A stretch of DNA of 64,000 nucleotides from Hydrangea macrophylla. Taxonomy: Eukaryota > Streptophyta > Magnoliopsida > Cornales > Hydrangeaceae. The position numbers and the translations under genes are program-made. Below, one piece after another: positions 22,666-34,244 of the stretch (positions within the stretch are counted from its first letter, which is position 1; the number at the start of each line of letters is the position of its first letter). Location of the stretch: assembly GCA_033977485.1 (NCBI GenBank), contig CM066991.1:36329850-36393849 (forward strand). Reading direction: 5' to 3'. The notes under the pieces are model-generated. The model worked only from the letters and a program-made list of their open reading frames with translations. It was not told where the DNA came from and made no database searches.

Positions 22666-23940
22666 CCTCCTATTTTTGCTTTTTCTTCTTGCAGCTGTAA
22701 TTCTAGAATCGGTGCACTTAATGATGCTTCGGGCGAACGAACCCAGCCGTCCCCGAGGATATCACAGACTTTATTCTCCCAGACATACTTAACCTTTTGA
22801 TGGATCGTTGACGGTATAGCACCCAAACTGTCCAACCAAGGCCTACCTAGCAACAGGTTGAAGGAAGCGGGGATGTCGATGACTTAGAATTCAACTTCTT
22901 TTCCAAAAGAGCCGATGATGAGATGAAGAAGGATTATCCCCATGGCTGTTCTCTGAGTGTTGTCGTAGGCTCTTCCCCTTTGCTCAGATGGTGTAAATAT
23001 CGACTCATCCAGGCCCATTCGCTTAGCCGTTCGGAAAGGACATACGTTGAGGGCCGATCCATTGTCAACCAGGTAAGCAGGCACAACGTTCCCCAAGCAT
23101 TCGACAGTGACATATAATGGTTTATTACAAACGGGCCCTCCCGGAGGCAAGTCTTTTGATGATAAGGTAATAGCCAAAGTCGGTATTTTGGCGATCAGCC
23201 CTATGAGGTCCTCCGGGGTAGTGTCGATAGATACGCCAGATTGGTTCAGAGCGTCTAGGACCACCTGCCTATGGCGTTTGGAGGCAATCAGCAACCCCCA
23301 AATGGTGATATTGGCCTGAGTCTTCTTCATCTGCCTTAGAACCCTGTCTTCTTCCTCTTCTTCATTCATCTTCCCTTTTCCTTTGTCTATATCTCTCCCC
23401 GGATGATCCTCCTCTAGCTCGTGTGGTTTAAAGTGTCTGCCCGATCGAGTTAAATGACTGACTTCTTCCCTTGCCCACAGATTGTCAACTTTTGAATTAA
23501 CTTTCAAAGTACCCTCCACCATCTCTGTTTCTTTGTCGCTCTCGTACCAAAGATCATCTTCTACCTGGCTCTTGTCTCGACCGTCAGTCCCTTGAATCCA
23601 CCAGTCTAACTGTCCCAATTCATTCTCCTTCGGCTGATCCTCCAAAGCACAGATTGTCAAATCCTCAGGTAGCTGATATGGCTTTCTTGGTGTCCCGGCC
23701 ATAGTGATTAGCCTAGATGGGTCGAAGGTTGCTTCTTCTATCCCCAAGAGATAAAGGCCCTGCGATGGTGGCACGGCTTGGTGATTCGGAAGCAGATTTC
23801 TAGTAACATTCAGAGCTTTGGTGGGGGGTTTCGAAATTACATTGTTATCAATGAGGTCCTGAATCTCGTGCCTTAATCTCATACACCTATCCGTTGAGTG
23901 ACCCTTCTGCTGGTGAAATTTGCAAAAGAGGTCTCCTTAA
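22572..23940 (-). pseudogene. Tat aspartic protease region
   Basis: The frame from 23882 leads to LPPGGPVCNKPLYVTVEC, then the retropepsin active site LVDNGSALNVCP (about 23060), then VIDIPASFNLLLGRPWL (about 22850). A TAG/TAA-type stop at 22884-22886 interrupts just before VIDIPASF. The upstream end joins the zinc-knuckle motif CKFHQQKGHSTDRC at about 23900. Confidence 0.85.
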
Positions 23941-24587
23941 AAATTTGGCGGAAGCAGACTTGGTAGAGGTCGGGGTTCCAACTGACGGAGATGCCCCTTG
24001 GCTAACAACCTATCGAGGGCGGTTGACAGTGACACTCCCAAATCTGAGAACTTCCTTGGTGCTTTATCCCCTCCTCTCCGCGGTGCTATGTCGAATTTCC
24101 TCTCTAGCCCATTCAGTGCATTGACATCGGTGGGACCGGAGTGACCTCCCACTTGTCCTCCATTGAACCCATAGTTTGGCCTCGGTGATTCGGAAGCGGA
24201 TTTCTAGTAACATTCGGTGCTTTGGTGGGGGGTTCCGAAATTACCTTGTTATCAATGAGGTCCTAAATCTCGTGCCTTAATCTCATACACCTATCCGTTG
24301 AGTGACCCTTCTGCTGGTGAAATTTGCAAAAGAGGTCTCCTTGAAAATTTGGCGGAAGCGGACTTGGTAGAGGTCGGGGTTCCAACTGACGGAGATGCTT
24401 CTTGGCTAACAGCCTATCGAGGGCGGTTGACAGTGACACTCCCAAATCTGAGAACTTTCTTGGTGCTTTATCCCCTCCTCTCCTCGGTGCTATGTCGAAT
24501 TTCCTCTCTGGCCTATTCAGTGCATTGACATCGGTGGGGCCGGAGTGACCTCCCGCTTATCCTCCGTTGGACCCATAGTTTGGCCTC
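23780..24587 (-). repeat. 404-bp tandem duplication in Tat gag C-terminus
   Basis: 23780-24183 and 24184-24587 are near-identical. Each copy encodes the zinc-knuckle segment (CKFHQQKGHSTDRC) and the preceding STALDRLLAK region. Because 404 is not a multiple of three, the duplication itself shifts the reading frame between gag and protease. Confidence 0.85.
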
Positions 24588-25570
24588 CTGTACCGGTTTG
24601 GTTGCTCCTCCTTCTTGATTACCCCTTCTTGGATTGCATCCTCTATCCTTGTCCCGACATCGAAAACCTCAGCAAAGGTATTGATCGACTGGAATCTCAT
24701 CTTTTCTTGATACACTGGCTGTAGATTCTTCATCAGCATTCGGATCTGGTCCTTCTCAGACGGCCTTTGTACCATTTTAGCTGCCTTTTCCCTCCATCTG
24801 CTCAGGTATTCGGCGAATGATTCCTTGCTCCCTTGCCTAGTGGTCTCCAAATCTCAGACAGTGACATCCAAATCTTGATTATACTTGTACTGTGCTACAA
24901 ATGCTTTAATCACTTCCTCCCACACCCTAGTTTTGCTTGGTTCGAGAGTAAGATACCAGGATAGAGCAGCTCCAGTCAAAGTTTGTTGGAATAGGACCGC
25001 CATCATGGTTGTGCTTAAGCCGCTTAGTTGGAAAGCCCCAATACACATTCTTATATGGCTGCGAGGATTGTCGGTCCCGTCATACAACCCCTCTAGTTCC
25101 ATTAGATAGGTATCAACCCCCTGATCCTTGCGCATCACCCTTTCCAACTTATCTATTTTCTCGGTTAGTAGCTTCTCCTTCTCAGCATTCTCTCTGTCTC
25201 TGTTGGCTCGTAGTGCATTAGCCCATTGCGCCTCTTGATCATCAAACCAATCTCCTTCCCCTCCTCCCAAAGGTGGGTCTATAACGGGCGAAATTACATG
25301 TGGTGGTCGGTGATTCAGTTCTTCTATCATCCCCATCATACGGTTCATGTTTTTCACCTGTCGCCTCATTTGCTCTGCTTGTTGTTCTACCAGTATCCTT
25401 AACCTGGCCATTTCTTCGTTGTTTCTTTCTTCGGCCATGTCAGCGTGTTCCCTTCTTACTAGCCTCGCCGTAAGGTCTCTAAACCACGCTTGGTTTGCTA
25501 TTTTTGCTCTTACAACAAATTTTGAAATTTTCTTTTTAAGACTTTTTGCCCACTTTCTTTTGTCACTCAA
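24557..25570 (-). pseudogene. Tat Gag
   Basis: The start MSDKRKWAKS at 25570 is followed by a charged coiled-coil-like region. The retrotransposon gag core comes next (LEGLYDGTDNPRSHIRMC, FQQTLTGAALSWYLTLEP, then SKESFAEYLSRWREKAAKM). A TGA at 24854-24856 (probably CGA to TGA) splits the frame. A downstream segment with the zinc knuckle is duplicated. Gag would form the particle that packages the RNA. Confidence 0.88.
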
Positions 25571-26683
25571 AGATATATATTTTTTAAAAAAAGACGTTTA
25601 GTAAAAAAGAAAAAACATTTTTTATGTCGCACGGATGCAATGCATGTGTGTGTGTGTGTGCCTATTTTATATGTCAAAAAAGAGTAAATCCTAATCCTAA
25701 CACATAAGCACATAAGATCCTCACCCATGTCAAGTGCGCTGATTTCTCCTCTCGTTGTGATCCTCACTACCTTCTCAGAGGTTGGATATTTCAAAATTTT
25801 CAAAATTTATTCGAAAAGCATTTTTGGATGGTAAAAAGGTTTTTGAAGACAATGCTTGAGAATGCTTTTGAGGGTGTTAAACATTCTTTTATAAAAAATG
25901 ATTGGACTTTTATTTTGAAACTCATTCTTCCCAAGATAATTTTCAAGGATTTTCGAATTTATTTCTTGTGAAAGTGGTCAAGTGAAAATATGCCTTAACA
26001 AAGGTTAGTTTGGGAACTTTAATTTGAAAGGAGAAAGAAAGATTTTTTGGAAGGGTGAATGAAAACCTTAGCTCCCAAGATGATCAAGTGAAAAGAAATT
26101 CTTTGGGTAGGGGGATAACATGACCGGATTATCACCGTACTTTCCATGAATTTGGATACATACAAGGTCAATGATGCTTAGCTAGACATGATATAAGAAA
26201 TATAATCTTATAATCAAGGTTCGACAGGTTCCCCAAATGTCGCAGAACATAAAGAGAAATTGCTAAAAGGTGATTAAAAGATTATACATCTTTCATCAAG
26301 AAAGTATCGTCATCATCTCAAATAATCCCTTCCGGCCATACAAAACTTCCTAGCACATAATCCTAATCACGAATTGATTTCCTAATATTGAAAGGTTCTA
26401 TAGGAACTACTATGCAAAAGCTGGGTTTTGGTCAAATAAGGGACCCTTGACACACATTCGATAGGATGCTTAATATACCAAATCATGGTACGAGATCAAG
26501 GGTGATCACACAGTCCTATGATGACTTGACCGACCTGGTTGCCCCGAGCCTCCAAGGTCATAGTTTCGTGGAATCGACTGGCTGGACATGCAAGTGCAAT
26601 GCAACAGGCTCACAAAAATTAATTGATTCAGTTAAAAGGATGCTTTCAAGTCTAATCCTCGAATGAACCCAAAATCATAAATT
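25571..26683 (-). other. Tat leader between primer site and gag
   Basis: About 1.1 kb with no supported ORF. A short TG/CA run lies near 25645-25660. I found no extra upstream ORF1 of the kind reported for some Ogre elements. Confidence 0.5.
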
Positions 26684-26733
26684 CTGGTCTGCGAAACCAG
26701 AGATTCTGGGTTCGATCCCCAGCAGAGTCGCCA
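26684..26733 (+). other. Extended primer site: 3' part of a tRNA-Arg (about 50 nt)
   Basis: Beside the 5' LTR lies not just an 18-nt primer site. It is what looks like the anticodon arm (CTGGT CTGCGAA ACCAG, anticodon GCG), variable loop, T arm (GGGTTCGATCCCC), 3' acceptor strand and CCA of a tRNA-Arg, read on the plus strand. The last bases (AGAGTCGCCA) would be the primer-pairing part when read on the minus strand. It is not a full tRNA gene, because the D arm and 5' acceptor half are missing. Confidence 0.8.
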
Positions 26734-29000
26734 GATTGTGGATATCGCAATTTTTCTTACCCACAGCTTCTCTTTTAAAATTCTTTTAAATTTCAAAACA
26801 AATGAGTCGCCACTTAATTTTTAAAAGGAAAATTAAGAAACCACTTTTAAAGAAAACTGATCATTTTAGAAACCAGAGATTAACTAGGTCCGGGGATTAT
26901 GGAATGAGAGAGGAAGGAGCCCGTCGGACTAAAACACCCTCTCTCATCCTATCTTGCGATAGGCCTCTACTCAACATCCTTCTAATCGAATTATTAATTT
27001 AAATGTGCTCTCAACTAATACATACGTATAGATATACATTACAAAAGCATGTCTAAAAGGGTGTAAAATTGCAATTGATAAAATATCATTCAAAAAAACA
27101 CATATTCCAAGTAGCAAGCAATATGATATGCAATAGGGAACAAGAGAACTTACTCGGGATCCAGCAGCGATATTAAACGTGCAATGCATACAAACAAAAG
27201 AAAATCTTAAAAAGAGTCTCTAATCACATATATTCACATAAGGCAAATCCTAATTCTACGGTGTCGCGCATGAGGTTGAAAAATCAATAAAATCAAGAAA
27301 TTAAGATAAACTACAGAGGGTCCTAGAAATCATAACTTAATAGCACTGCAAAACAAAAGGTTAGTCCATATGCTTCACATAATAATATGATATCAAACAA
27401 TCAATCCTTATTCTCTAGCTTAGATCTAGCAAGCATGAAATCCAACTTTATTCAAGTAGCTAGTTCTAATCATAAGCATTAATGTATATGAATGAATGAA
27501 TGTGAACAAGAATAAGACATGGATTTATTCACTAATTTGGGTCACTTAGCCTCTGGATTTAAGCTAAATTATCACTATTCAAATTATGATTTGGGTCCCA
27601 AGACATTAGGAGACCATTTGAGTTGAAATAAATAAGATTAGACAAAATAGTAGCAGTTTTTTATGAATTACAGAGAGCAGACCAGATATTAAAAAATGGA
27701 AATCCATACTTCCAACGGTTGGATCTTAATGATTTTTGGATATGATATGCCTCTGTGAGTCTAGTTTATAATCCAAAAAGAAATCAAGGTTTTAACGGTT
27801 AGATCTCCAGGAATATGGAAAACACTAGACATCACTCAGGAATCTGCAACTCTCTGTCCAGAGATCTTGTACGATTTTCTAAAAATAGCAAAAAGATGAG
27901 AAACACTTAGATCTTTTTAGGGGATCTTCCTAACACGTTAAGGTACCTAGAAAGAATTATTTTGGGTCACCAATACGTTATTAAGGTTCTGATTTACTCA
28001 TTTCAAAAGAGTGTTACTGTTGTGAAACTTTGGACAGATTGTAGTGGCTTCACAAAACTCATGACCAAACCACTTGAAACATGAAATCTCATTAAAACAA
28101 AAATTACAGTGGTAAAACATTGTGTTATTGACATTTTGCCGTTGGTTTCACTTGATTCCAATGGTTAGATTTCGAACCAAAAATCTTTGATCAAAATCGG
28201 TTTATGAATCCACTGTTTCGTTGTCAAATTCAACTCTTATTTGTTAACCCCAACTATTAAACCATGAAATTGGACTTAAACTAGACTATTTTCTCCAACC
28301 ATTTGATGGTCATTGGAGACTAAAGACCTTTACATTTGTAGATTTCAAATGAAATATGAATAGACTTCATGGAATCTCAAGATGATGAATCCAAACCATG
28401 AAGATAGCCTTAGACTCAAAACTACTTTCTCCTACCATTTGATGGTCATGGGAGATGGAGATATTACTAATGCTCATAAGTCTCAAGGGAATATAAAAAG
28501 GATTCCATGAAACATCAAGCTAGAGGACCCAAGTCATAAGTATGGACTTGGATCCATCTGTTTGCTTATAAAATGAAGTTATGGTCAACTTTGACTCCCA
28601 TGTGAAGTATAAGGTTATATGAGCTTCAAAACATCGTACTCGAGAGCTTTCAAGGGAGATATTGAGTATCTCCAAAAATCTCAAGAGAAAAACATGAACA
28701 AAAAAATAGAGGAAAGACCAAAAACTAGGAAACAAGGACTTCCATGTTTACTTAACAAAACTCTAAAACTTAATGAAGAAAAATTAAATGACTTGAATAT
28801 TAGAGGCTCAAAAGAAAACAAAACTAAGGTTAGAGGGTCACCTCCAAGACTATCCTCAAATTTCTATGTTTTCTTGAAGACCTTCCAAGTTCTTCTTCAA
28901 ACTCTCCAAAACTCTCTATCTTTCTCAAAATATGTATGGTGATAGTGATCTCTAGGTATTTCTTGTATGTGTTGTCCCCCCTACCAAAGGAAGATCCTCC

Positions 29001-29010
29001 TTCTTTTATA
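29001..29010 (-). promoter_or_regulatory. TATA box of Tat 5' LTR
   Basis: TATAAAAGAA on the minus strand is the likely core promoter of the element. The two palindrome clusters lie 110-430 bp upstream. Confidence 0.65.
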
Positions 29011-29120
29011 GACCAAAATTAACAAGTATTTTCAGTGAATTCGGAGTAAAAGACAGGTGTAAATGTCTCATTTGGTGGTACAATACGTACTTCCAGAAAA
29101 TAGACAGACTGCTGCACAGG

Positions 29121-29438
29121 GCGGCAGTCAAAAATCTTTTGCGGCAGTCCGTGGATGCCGCAACGGCACTCCGTGAATGCCGCTGCAGCATCCCATGACT
29201 GCCGCGCGGCACTCATTGAGAGCCACAGAAAATTATTAACAGCCGCGTTTTAGTCAGCCTCACTTTATCAGTTTTTTATTTTTATCCGCATACACATACG
29301 TATTGTACCACAAAATACGGACTATTAAAGTAAACGGCATTCAGAAATTGTCGGCGGCACTCAGTAAATGCCGGACCGGCATTTTGTGACTGCCGTTCGG
29401 CACTCACCGAATGCCGTTCGGCGCTCACTGAGTGCCGC
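29121..29438. repeat. Two clusters of GC-rich palindromes in 5' LTR U3
   Basis: These are the same units as at 11158-11480, conserved with only a few changes. The clusters are at 29121-29220 and 29334-29438. Confidence 0.8.
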
Positions 29439-30639
29439 AAAATATTTTCGCATGCCATTTTTTGTTGAACTTTCCCTTTTAGGTCTTTTCTTTCCTCCTT
29501 TTTCTTAAAGATACTTATTTTCGAAGATCTTTTCCAAAAATGGTGTTTTTATACCTGAATTCTCCTAAATACCTGGTATTTTCTTCTTTCTGTGAAATTT
29601 TATTGCGCTTGGAGAACTTTCTGAAGAGCTTGGAATACTTCGAATCTTTCGGTCCTTATCATCACTGGATTTGGAGGTGACACTCTTCTAAATTCGACGT
29701 TTGGTCAAAATTGGGGTGTCTACAGCCTCCCCTTCGAAGGTTTCCTCTTCGTAGGCTCCTTCCTGATTGTCCTCCTACGGACAATCATATCCTGTATAGT
29801 CTAGATATGAGAATGTCCATGGAGTAGTATGACGTTAGCTTTAATCAAAGCTAAGTGAGCATCCTAACCAAACACTCATAATATAAAATACGTATCTGAA
29901 AGTACACAGCGACTAGTTACAACGGTTGAATGAATTATAATTAGACCATGAGTGAAAATATGCATCCTATTCGACTTCACTCGACTTAACATCCGACTTA
30001 CTTAACTTTGTTACATTACCAGTGTAACGCCGTTGGCTTAGAGTGACTCGCCCAGTGGGTCGAGCTATGGTTACTTTACTATCGTTGTCTGCCTCTCCGT
30101 GGCCATAGTAGTAATCTCGTTGTACAAGCTAACCATGTACTCTAGGTCCTCGAGACCTTGGCTTATGAATATCGAATTCGATTTGCGAAACGGTCACTTT
30201 ACTATCGTTAGTCATCGCGACTGCCATAGTAATCTCGCCTTATAGGCTGACCGTGGTTATTCATTTCTCGATGTATTCTTATCAACATGGTTACTTTGCT
30301 ACTGTGTTTGCCTCTCCGTGGTCATAGTAGCAATCATCGCTAACATGCGAACCTGTAATTCCATTTAACAGTACCGACTTACTACATATCAACTTTCGGA
30401 CCTCCACGGTCGACTACACGTATTTTCAAATGCATACGAACTTGGTCTCCGCGACCGTTCGACTCTACACCCGTACACGTCGACTTTGACGTTATGACAC
30501 TGACTCCTACATGAAATGTATCATATGTTATGCACGAGGTACAAGTTAATTAAACAATTACTATTTTATTCTTGAAATATAGTACGGGCCCTAAGCTCGT
30601 AGTACCACACATTAAAGCATGAGGTTAACCGTACTGAAA

Positions 30640-31010
30640 ATAATAACGAACAGAAATATAATAATAATCATAATAATAATAACGAAAGATAATTTGTACG
30701 GGGTGCAACAATTTAACATGAGGTTCATAGGAAAGTGATAACAACAATATTATTAATGGTAGCAAATTAATATGTTCGGGGTACAACATATTAGAGCTTG
30801 AAGTTTAATCAATAATAATAATAATAATAATAATAATATCATAATTATTAACGGGATAATAAATCGGAGAAGTTTAATCAATAATAATAATTATTATAAT
30901 AATAGCAATCATAATACGGACCTAGAGTAGGGACACCACATGTTAAGCACAAGACTTTCTAAAATAATAATACTAATAATAATAATTAGAAAATAAAAAC
31001 ACGGACATTA
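30640..31010. repeat. AAT-rich simple repeats
   Basis: Runs of AATAAT repeats (for example 30812-30838 and 30880-30905) are mixed with short unique pieces. Confidence 0.75.
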
Positions 31011-31199
31011 ATCTAATTATACCAAGTGAGTTAGGACTTCACCGTAGGTTTTGGGGTCGCGAAGTGGCGCTGGATGGTAAGCTTTCTTTTCTTTTCTCTC
31101 TTCTCTCTCTCAGCCTAAGCTCTCCATCTCTCTTTTTTTCTTATACAAGTGAGAGAGAAGGGATTTTATAGGGGTGAGATATATAGAATATTATATAAA

Positions 31200-31470
31200 T
31201 TCATATAACAAAACCCAAGCACAGAAACGCACCAACACACACTACCACACCACACACAAGCACATATGCACACACCTATACCTCTCATGCACACATGACA
31301 CACCACCCTACGCCCTACACACTCAAAAGCACCCTACTACGCACATCAACACTCTACACACACCTCACACAAACACATGTCACATTCTACACGACTCACT
31401 CATCACCCTACCTAGCTCACACTCACAGCACTCTCTCTTTCTCTATGTCGGCACACACACACAATTGGTA
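31200..31470. repeat. CA-rich low-complexity tract
   Basis: Degenerate CACACA-rich sequence with no fixed period. An ORF through it is a by-product of composition. Confidence 0.7.
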
Positions 31471-31870
31471 GGGGTTGTTTGGGGTTGGTCTTAGGGTACA
31501 AGCAAGGTGCCAAAGTGAAAATCTAATAATTACTGTCCAGAACTGAAAATTATATTAATAAAATAAAATAATAATTACAAGTATTATAGAAAGTGTGCTC
31601 CATATTTTCCAAAAAGTATCTTCTCTTTTACATGCACGGTTATATATGCCATATGCACATTTTATATACGTATGTACACATACCTCAGTTAGCCCATAAC
31701 CATCTCTATTAGCATATCACAAGGTGCCAAAGTGTATAGTTAATGAATTCTTTAGTTAAATCAATTCACCGATTTCTATGGACATTTTGAGTTTGCTTTT
31801 ATGTTTTTGTCAGATATTTATATATTTTTTTTTTCTGTTATAGAAGATTCTTGCTTTCCTTTTGGCCCAG

Positions 31871-31995
31871 GTACTGTCATTCGACTCATTCCAATGCTTG
31901 AAGCTGTTATTGATATTGTCCCTGTACAGCAGCTTGCTGTTCATTTTCATGATACCTATGGCCAGGAACTTTCAAACATTCTCGCATCACTCAAT
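31871..31995 (+). pseudogene. HMG-CoA lyase exon (penultimate)
   Basis: A polypyrimidine tract and CAG (31868-31870) precede the exon, and GTAAGC follows it. The translation includes PMLEAVIDIVPVQQLAVHFHDTYGQ and SNILASLN. This is the family segment with the metal-binding HxHD motif before the last exon in plant HMG-CoA lyase, the mitochondrial enzyme that splits HMG-CoA to acetoacetate and acetyl-CoA in leucine breakdown. The first residues (GTVIRLI) differ from the usual GTPGTVV. Phase matches the exon at 42536. Upstream exons are not in the window; they may lie left of the retroelement nest or be lost. Confidence 0.88.
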
Positions 31996-33207
31996 GTAAG
32001 CTCCTTTTCATCATAATCTGTGCATTTTAAACCAGAGTTGTATTCTAGATTCCAGCAACTTTTGCTTTGGATTTATTGGTCTAAAGAGGTTGTTATATTG
32101 AGGTTAAAGTTTGTATTTTCTTCTAGCTACGTACACACTGATTTTAAATAATGTTCAGGCCTGCCTCTGAATAGGCTTGATGTAAGTTTCTCCAGTTAGG
32201 ACATCAGTCTACTCTATGTAAATGTTTATTTTTAGGTTTTTAGTATCGATGTGGATGGCCTTCCAAAAGATAACTGTTCTTAACTAAGGTTTAGATATGT
32301 TCTGCTGTGAGTAATCCACACAATTATGTTGTGCTTGTCTATCCAAAAAAAAAAAAGAAAAGTAAAAAAGTACAAACAAAAGAGGGGGAAAAAAAAGAAG
32401 TAAAAAGTACAAACAAAAGAGGGAAAAAAAAGAGAGAGAAAAGAACAAGTTGATTGTTATAGATTTGAAACCCTCGTCTGCCTCTGTTGTTGGGAACCTC
32501 TGAGTTCGCTACTGAGAACTTAGACAACAGATCTCTACTAATAGTATCTACATTTTCTTAGTAACACTATTTACTGTTTTCTGACTCTAGTGGTTTGACA
32601 ATCAATGCCGTGTTTCTTATTTTCAGCTAAGAGCTTTTGTGTATGTATCATTTCTATTGCAAATGAGAAATCTAATAATAAATTTAAATTGAGTAAGGTA
32701 CGTTCGGATTTATTAATATCGTGTAATGCAAAAAAAGAAAAAGAAAAAAAGGAAAAACAAAAAAACAAAAAAAAGGAAAAAGAACAGGGATTGGTTCGGT
32801 ATGTGGAAAGAGACTAGAAACTTGGTACGCCACATATTAAAAAATGTTGTGGTAATGGGTGGACCTATGTGGATGACGTATTTGAAATGTGCCGTCATAA
32901 ATCTAAAGTCTAAGGCGCAGTCTTCGGTACCTTAAAGTTGTTTCATTGTATATACAATAAAACCATTTCAACCATTGGATGATAGATCCTCCATCATCCC
33001 AACCATCCATGTGTATCCCCCAATTTAAATGAAAACCATGTGTGGTATTGTACCAAAATCACACTCAAAAGTGTCTTTACCCTTTCAGCCGGTTACCAAG
33101 TAAACACACATTTCTCCTATTTGTAAGATAGTAATATTCATTTATTTCTATATCCCACATAATATGTATCTCATATATATATATATATTTAAGTATGTTT
33201 TCCATTT
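31996..33207. other. HMG-CoA lyase intron, 5' part
   Basis: No gene is visible. It contains A-rich and AAAG-rich low-complexity tracts at 32343-32440 and 32727-32785, the first with a short internal duplication. Confidence 0.5.
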
Positions 33208-33361
33208 GAGTAATGCTATGTTTTCCAAATTCAAATCACAAATTTTCATTTTAAATAATGTGGTTCCATTTAAAAAACAGTGAGTCTAATGATGGTCACT
33301 TTAACATCTTTCAATCAAAATCCAATAGATCCATTTGGATTTGGAAAGCACGGCATTACTC
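33208..33361. mobile_element. MITE (GAGTAATGCTATG family), copy 1
   Basis: Terminal inverted repeats begin GAGTAATGCTATGTTTTCC and end GGAAAGCACGGCATTACTC, over 154 bp. The same family occurs at 33377, 46855, 47059 and 47259. It carries no coding sequence. Confidence 0.7.
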
Positions 33362-33376
33362 TTTCAATTTAAACTT

Positions 33377-33531
33377 GAATAATGATATGCTCCCCAAAAT
33401 TAAATTTTTTTTTTCCAAATTAGTTGATGTTGAAGTGGTCTTACCATTATTGAAGAGGGTCCTGCTACCACGTATGTTAGGAAACACTTTTTGCAAGAAA
33501 AAAAAATTAAATGGGAAGCGTAGTGTTACTC
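33377..33531. mobile_element. MITE (same family), copy 2, degraded
   Basis: It begins GAATAATGATATGCTCCCC and ends GGGAAGCGTAGTGTTACTC. It is a diverged copy of its neighbour 15 bp away. Confidence 0.6.
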
Positions 33532-34244
33532 TTTAAAATTTTATCTCATTGGTCAAATAAGAGTAAGTGATTTCCTAAAATAATTCTACTTTGATGGTGT
33601 GACGCCCCGGAGTAGCAAAAATAGAGAAAAATAAATTTCCTTTTTGGGTCCATAGGGAATGAAGGATGAAAGTCACTAACAGTCCATACCACACAGTACT
33701 AGTCCATAAGAAAAATAGGAACAACAATATAAAAAACTGAAATATATCAACACAATATTACTATTACAAATGTCAGAGTATGGTGCTTAGGATCACAACA
33801 GGTCTGCAGATAACATATGCCCAAGTACCCATTAAACTAAAGTTCAACAGAAATATAAAATTAAATATAACATTTTCAGCTGGCATAAAGGTAATCGTCA
33901 GCGTAGTGACCTTCTCCGGCATAACCAGTATTAGTGGGGCCACCTTCTGCATAATCAAACTCCGGATAGTAGCCATCACCGTAAGTTTCATCATCTGCAT
34001 AGTCTGGACGGGGAATGTCCAGGCAATAAAGGCCATCAGCTTACTGAAAGCTGAGTGAGAACTAACTAACACAGTCTCATAGAAATAACGTAATTACCAA
34101 TTATGAACGATATATAGTAGTGATATTAATAATATCTTGCTCTCTTATTCAGACACATCATTAACCGATTTCCATCATCCTCCAACTTAAAGGCTAACTG
34201 TAACAATCTTGACTGACTACACCGAACTGATTATATCACCTCGA

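Larger units (their letters stand above)
8901..29724 (-). mobile_element. Tat/Ogre-type Ty3/gypsy retrotransposon, 20.8 kb, complete but decayed
   Basis: The ends are fixed by two LTRs (8901-11765 and 26737-29724), each TG...CA, flanked by a perfect 5-bp target duplication GCCTC (8896-8900 and 29725-29729). The order on the minus strand is 5' LTR, tRNA-Arg-type primer site, leader, gag, protease, RT, RNase H, a second (archaeal-type) RNase H, integrase, long 3' region, polypurine tract, 3' LTR. Large size, second RNase H, tRNA-Arg primer and a long region after integrase all fit the Tat/Ogre lineage. The 3' region carries two genes on the opposite strand. All ORFs carry stops or frameshifts. 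Confidence 0.93.
26737..29724 (-). repeat. 5' LTR of Tat element
   Basis: This 2988-bp LTR is the partner of 8901-11765. A TATA box is at 29001-29010, and palindrome clusters lie upstream of it in U3 at 29121-29220 and 29334-29438. It carries about 180 bp near 26877-27060 that are altered in the other LTR. Its inner end adjoins the primer site. Confidence 0.93.
29725..31500 (-). repeat. LTR-like remnant, right part (host of Tat insertion)
   Basis: No gene is visible. It has the layout of a gypsy LTR on the minus strand: three imperfect repeats of about 115 bp at 30065-30350 (each with GGTTACTTTACTATCG and CCATAGTAG-like boxes), an AAT-rich tract at 30640-31010 and a CT-rich leader at 31080-31140. 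A TATA-like TATAAAATCC lies near 31163-31172. Gypsy-B's LTR has the same order of parts, which suggests a related family. The outer edges are unresolved. Confidence 0.5.

Noticed and set aside
26684..26733. A functional tRNA-Arg gene
   Set aside because: Only the 3' part is present; the D arm and 5' acceptor strand are missing, and it sits exactly at the primer site.
31174..31494. ORF rich in H and T
   Set aside because: It runs through CA-rich low-complexity sequence inside an LTR-like remnant.
32571..32935. Lysine-rich and phenylalanine-rich ORFs on both strands
   Set aside because: They come from the A-rich tract near 32727-32785.
33773..34072. Overlapping ORFs of 92-99 codons on both strands in the gypsy-B LTR
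   Set aside because: They lie inside an LTR with no recognisable protein motif.
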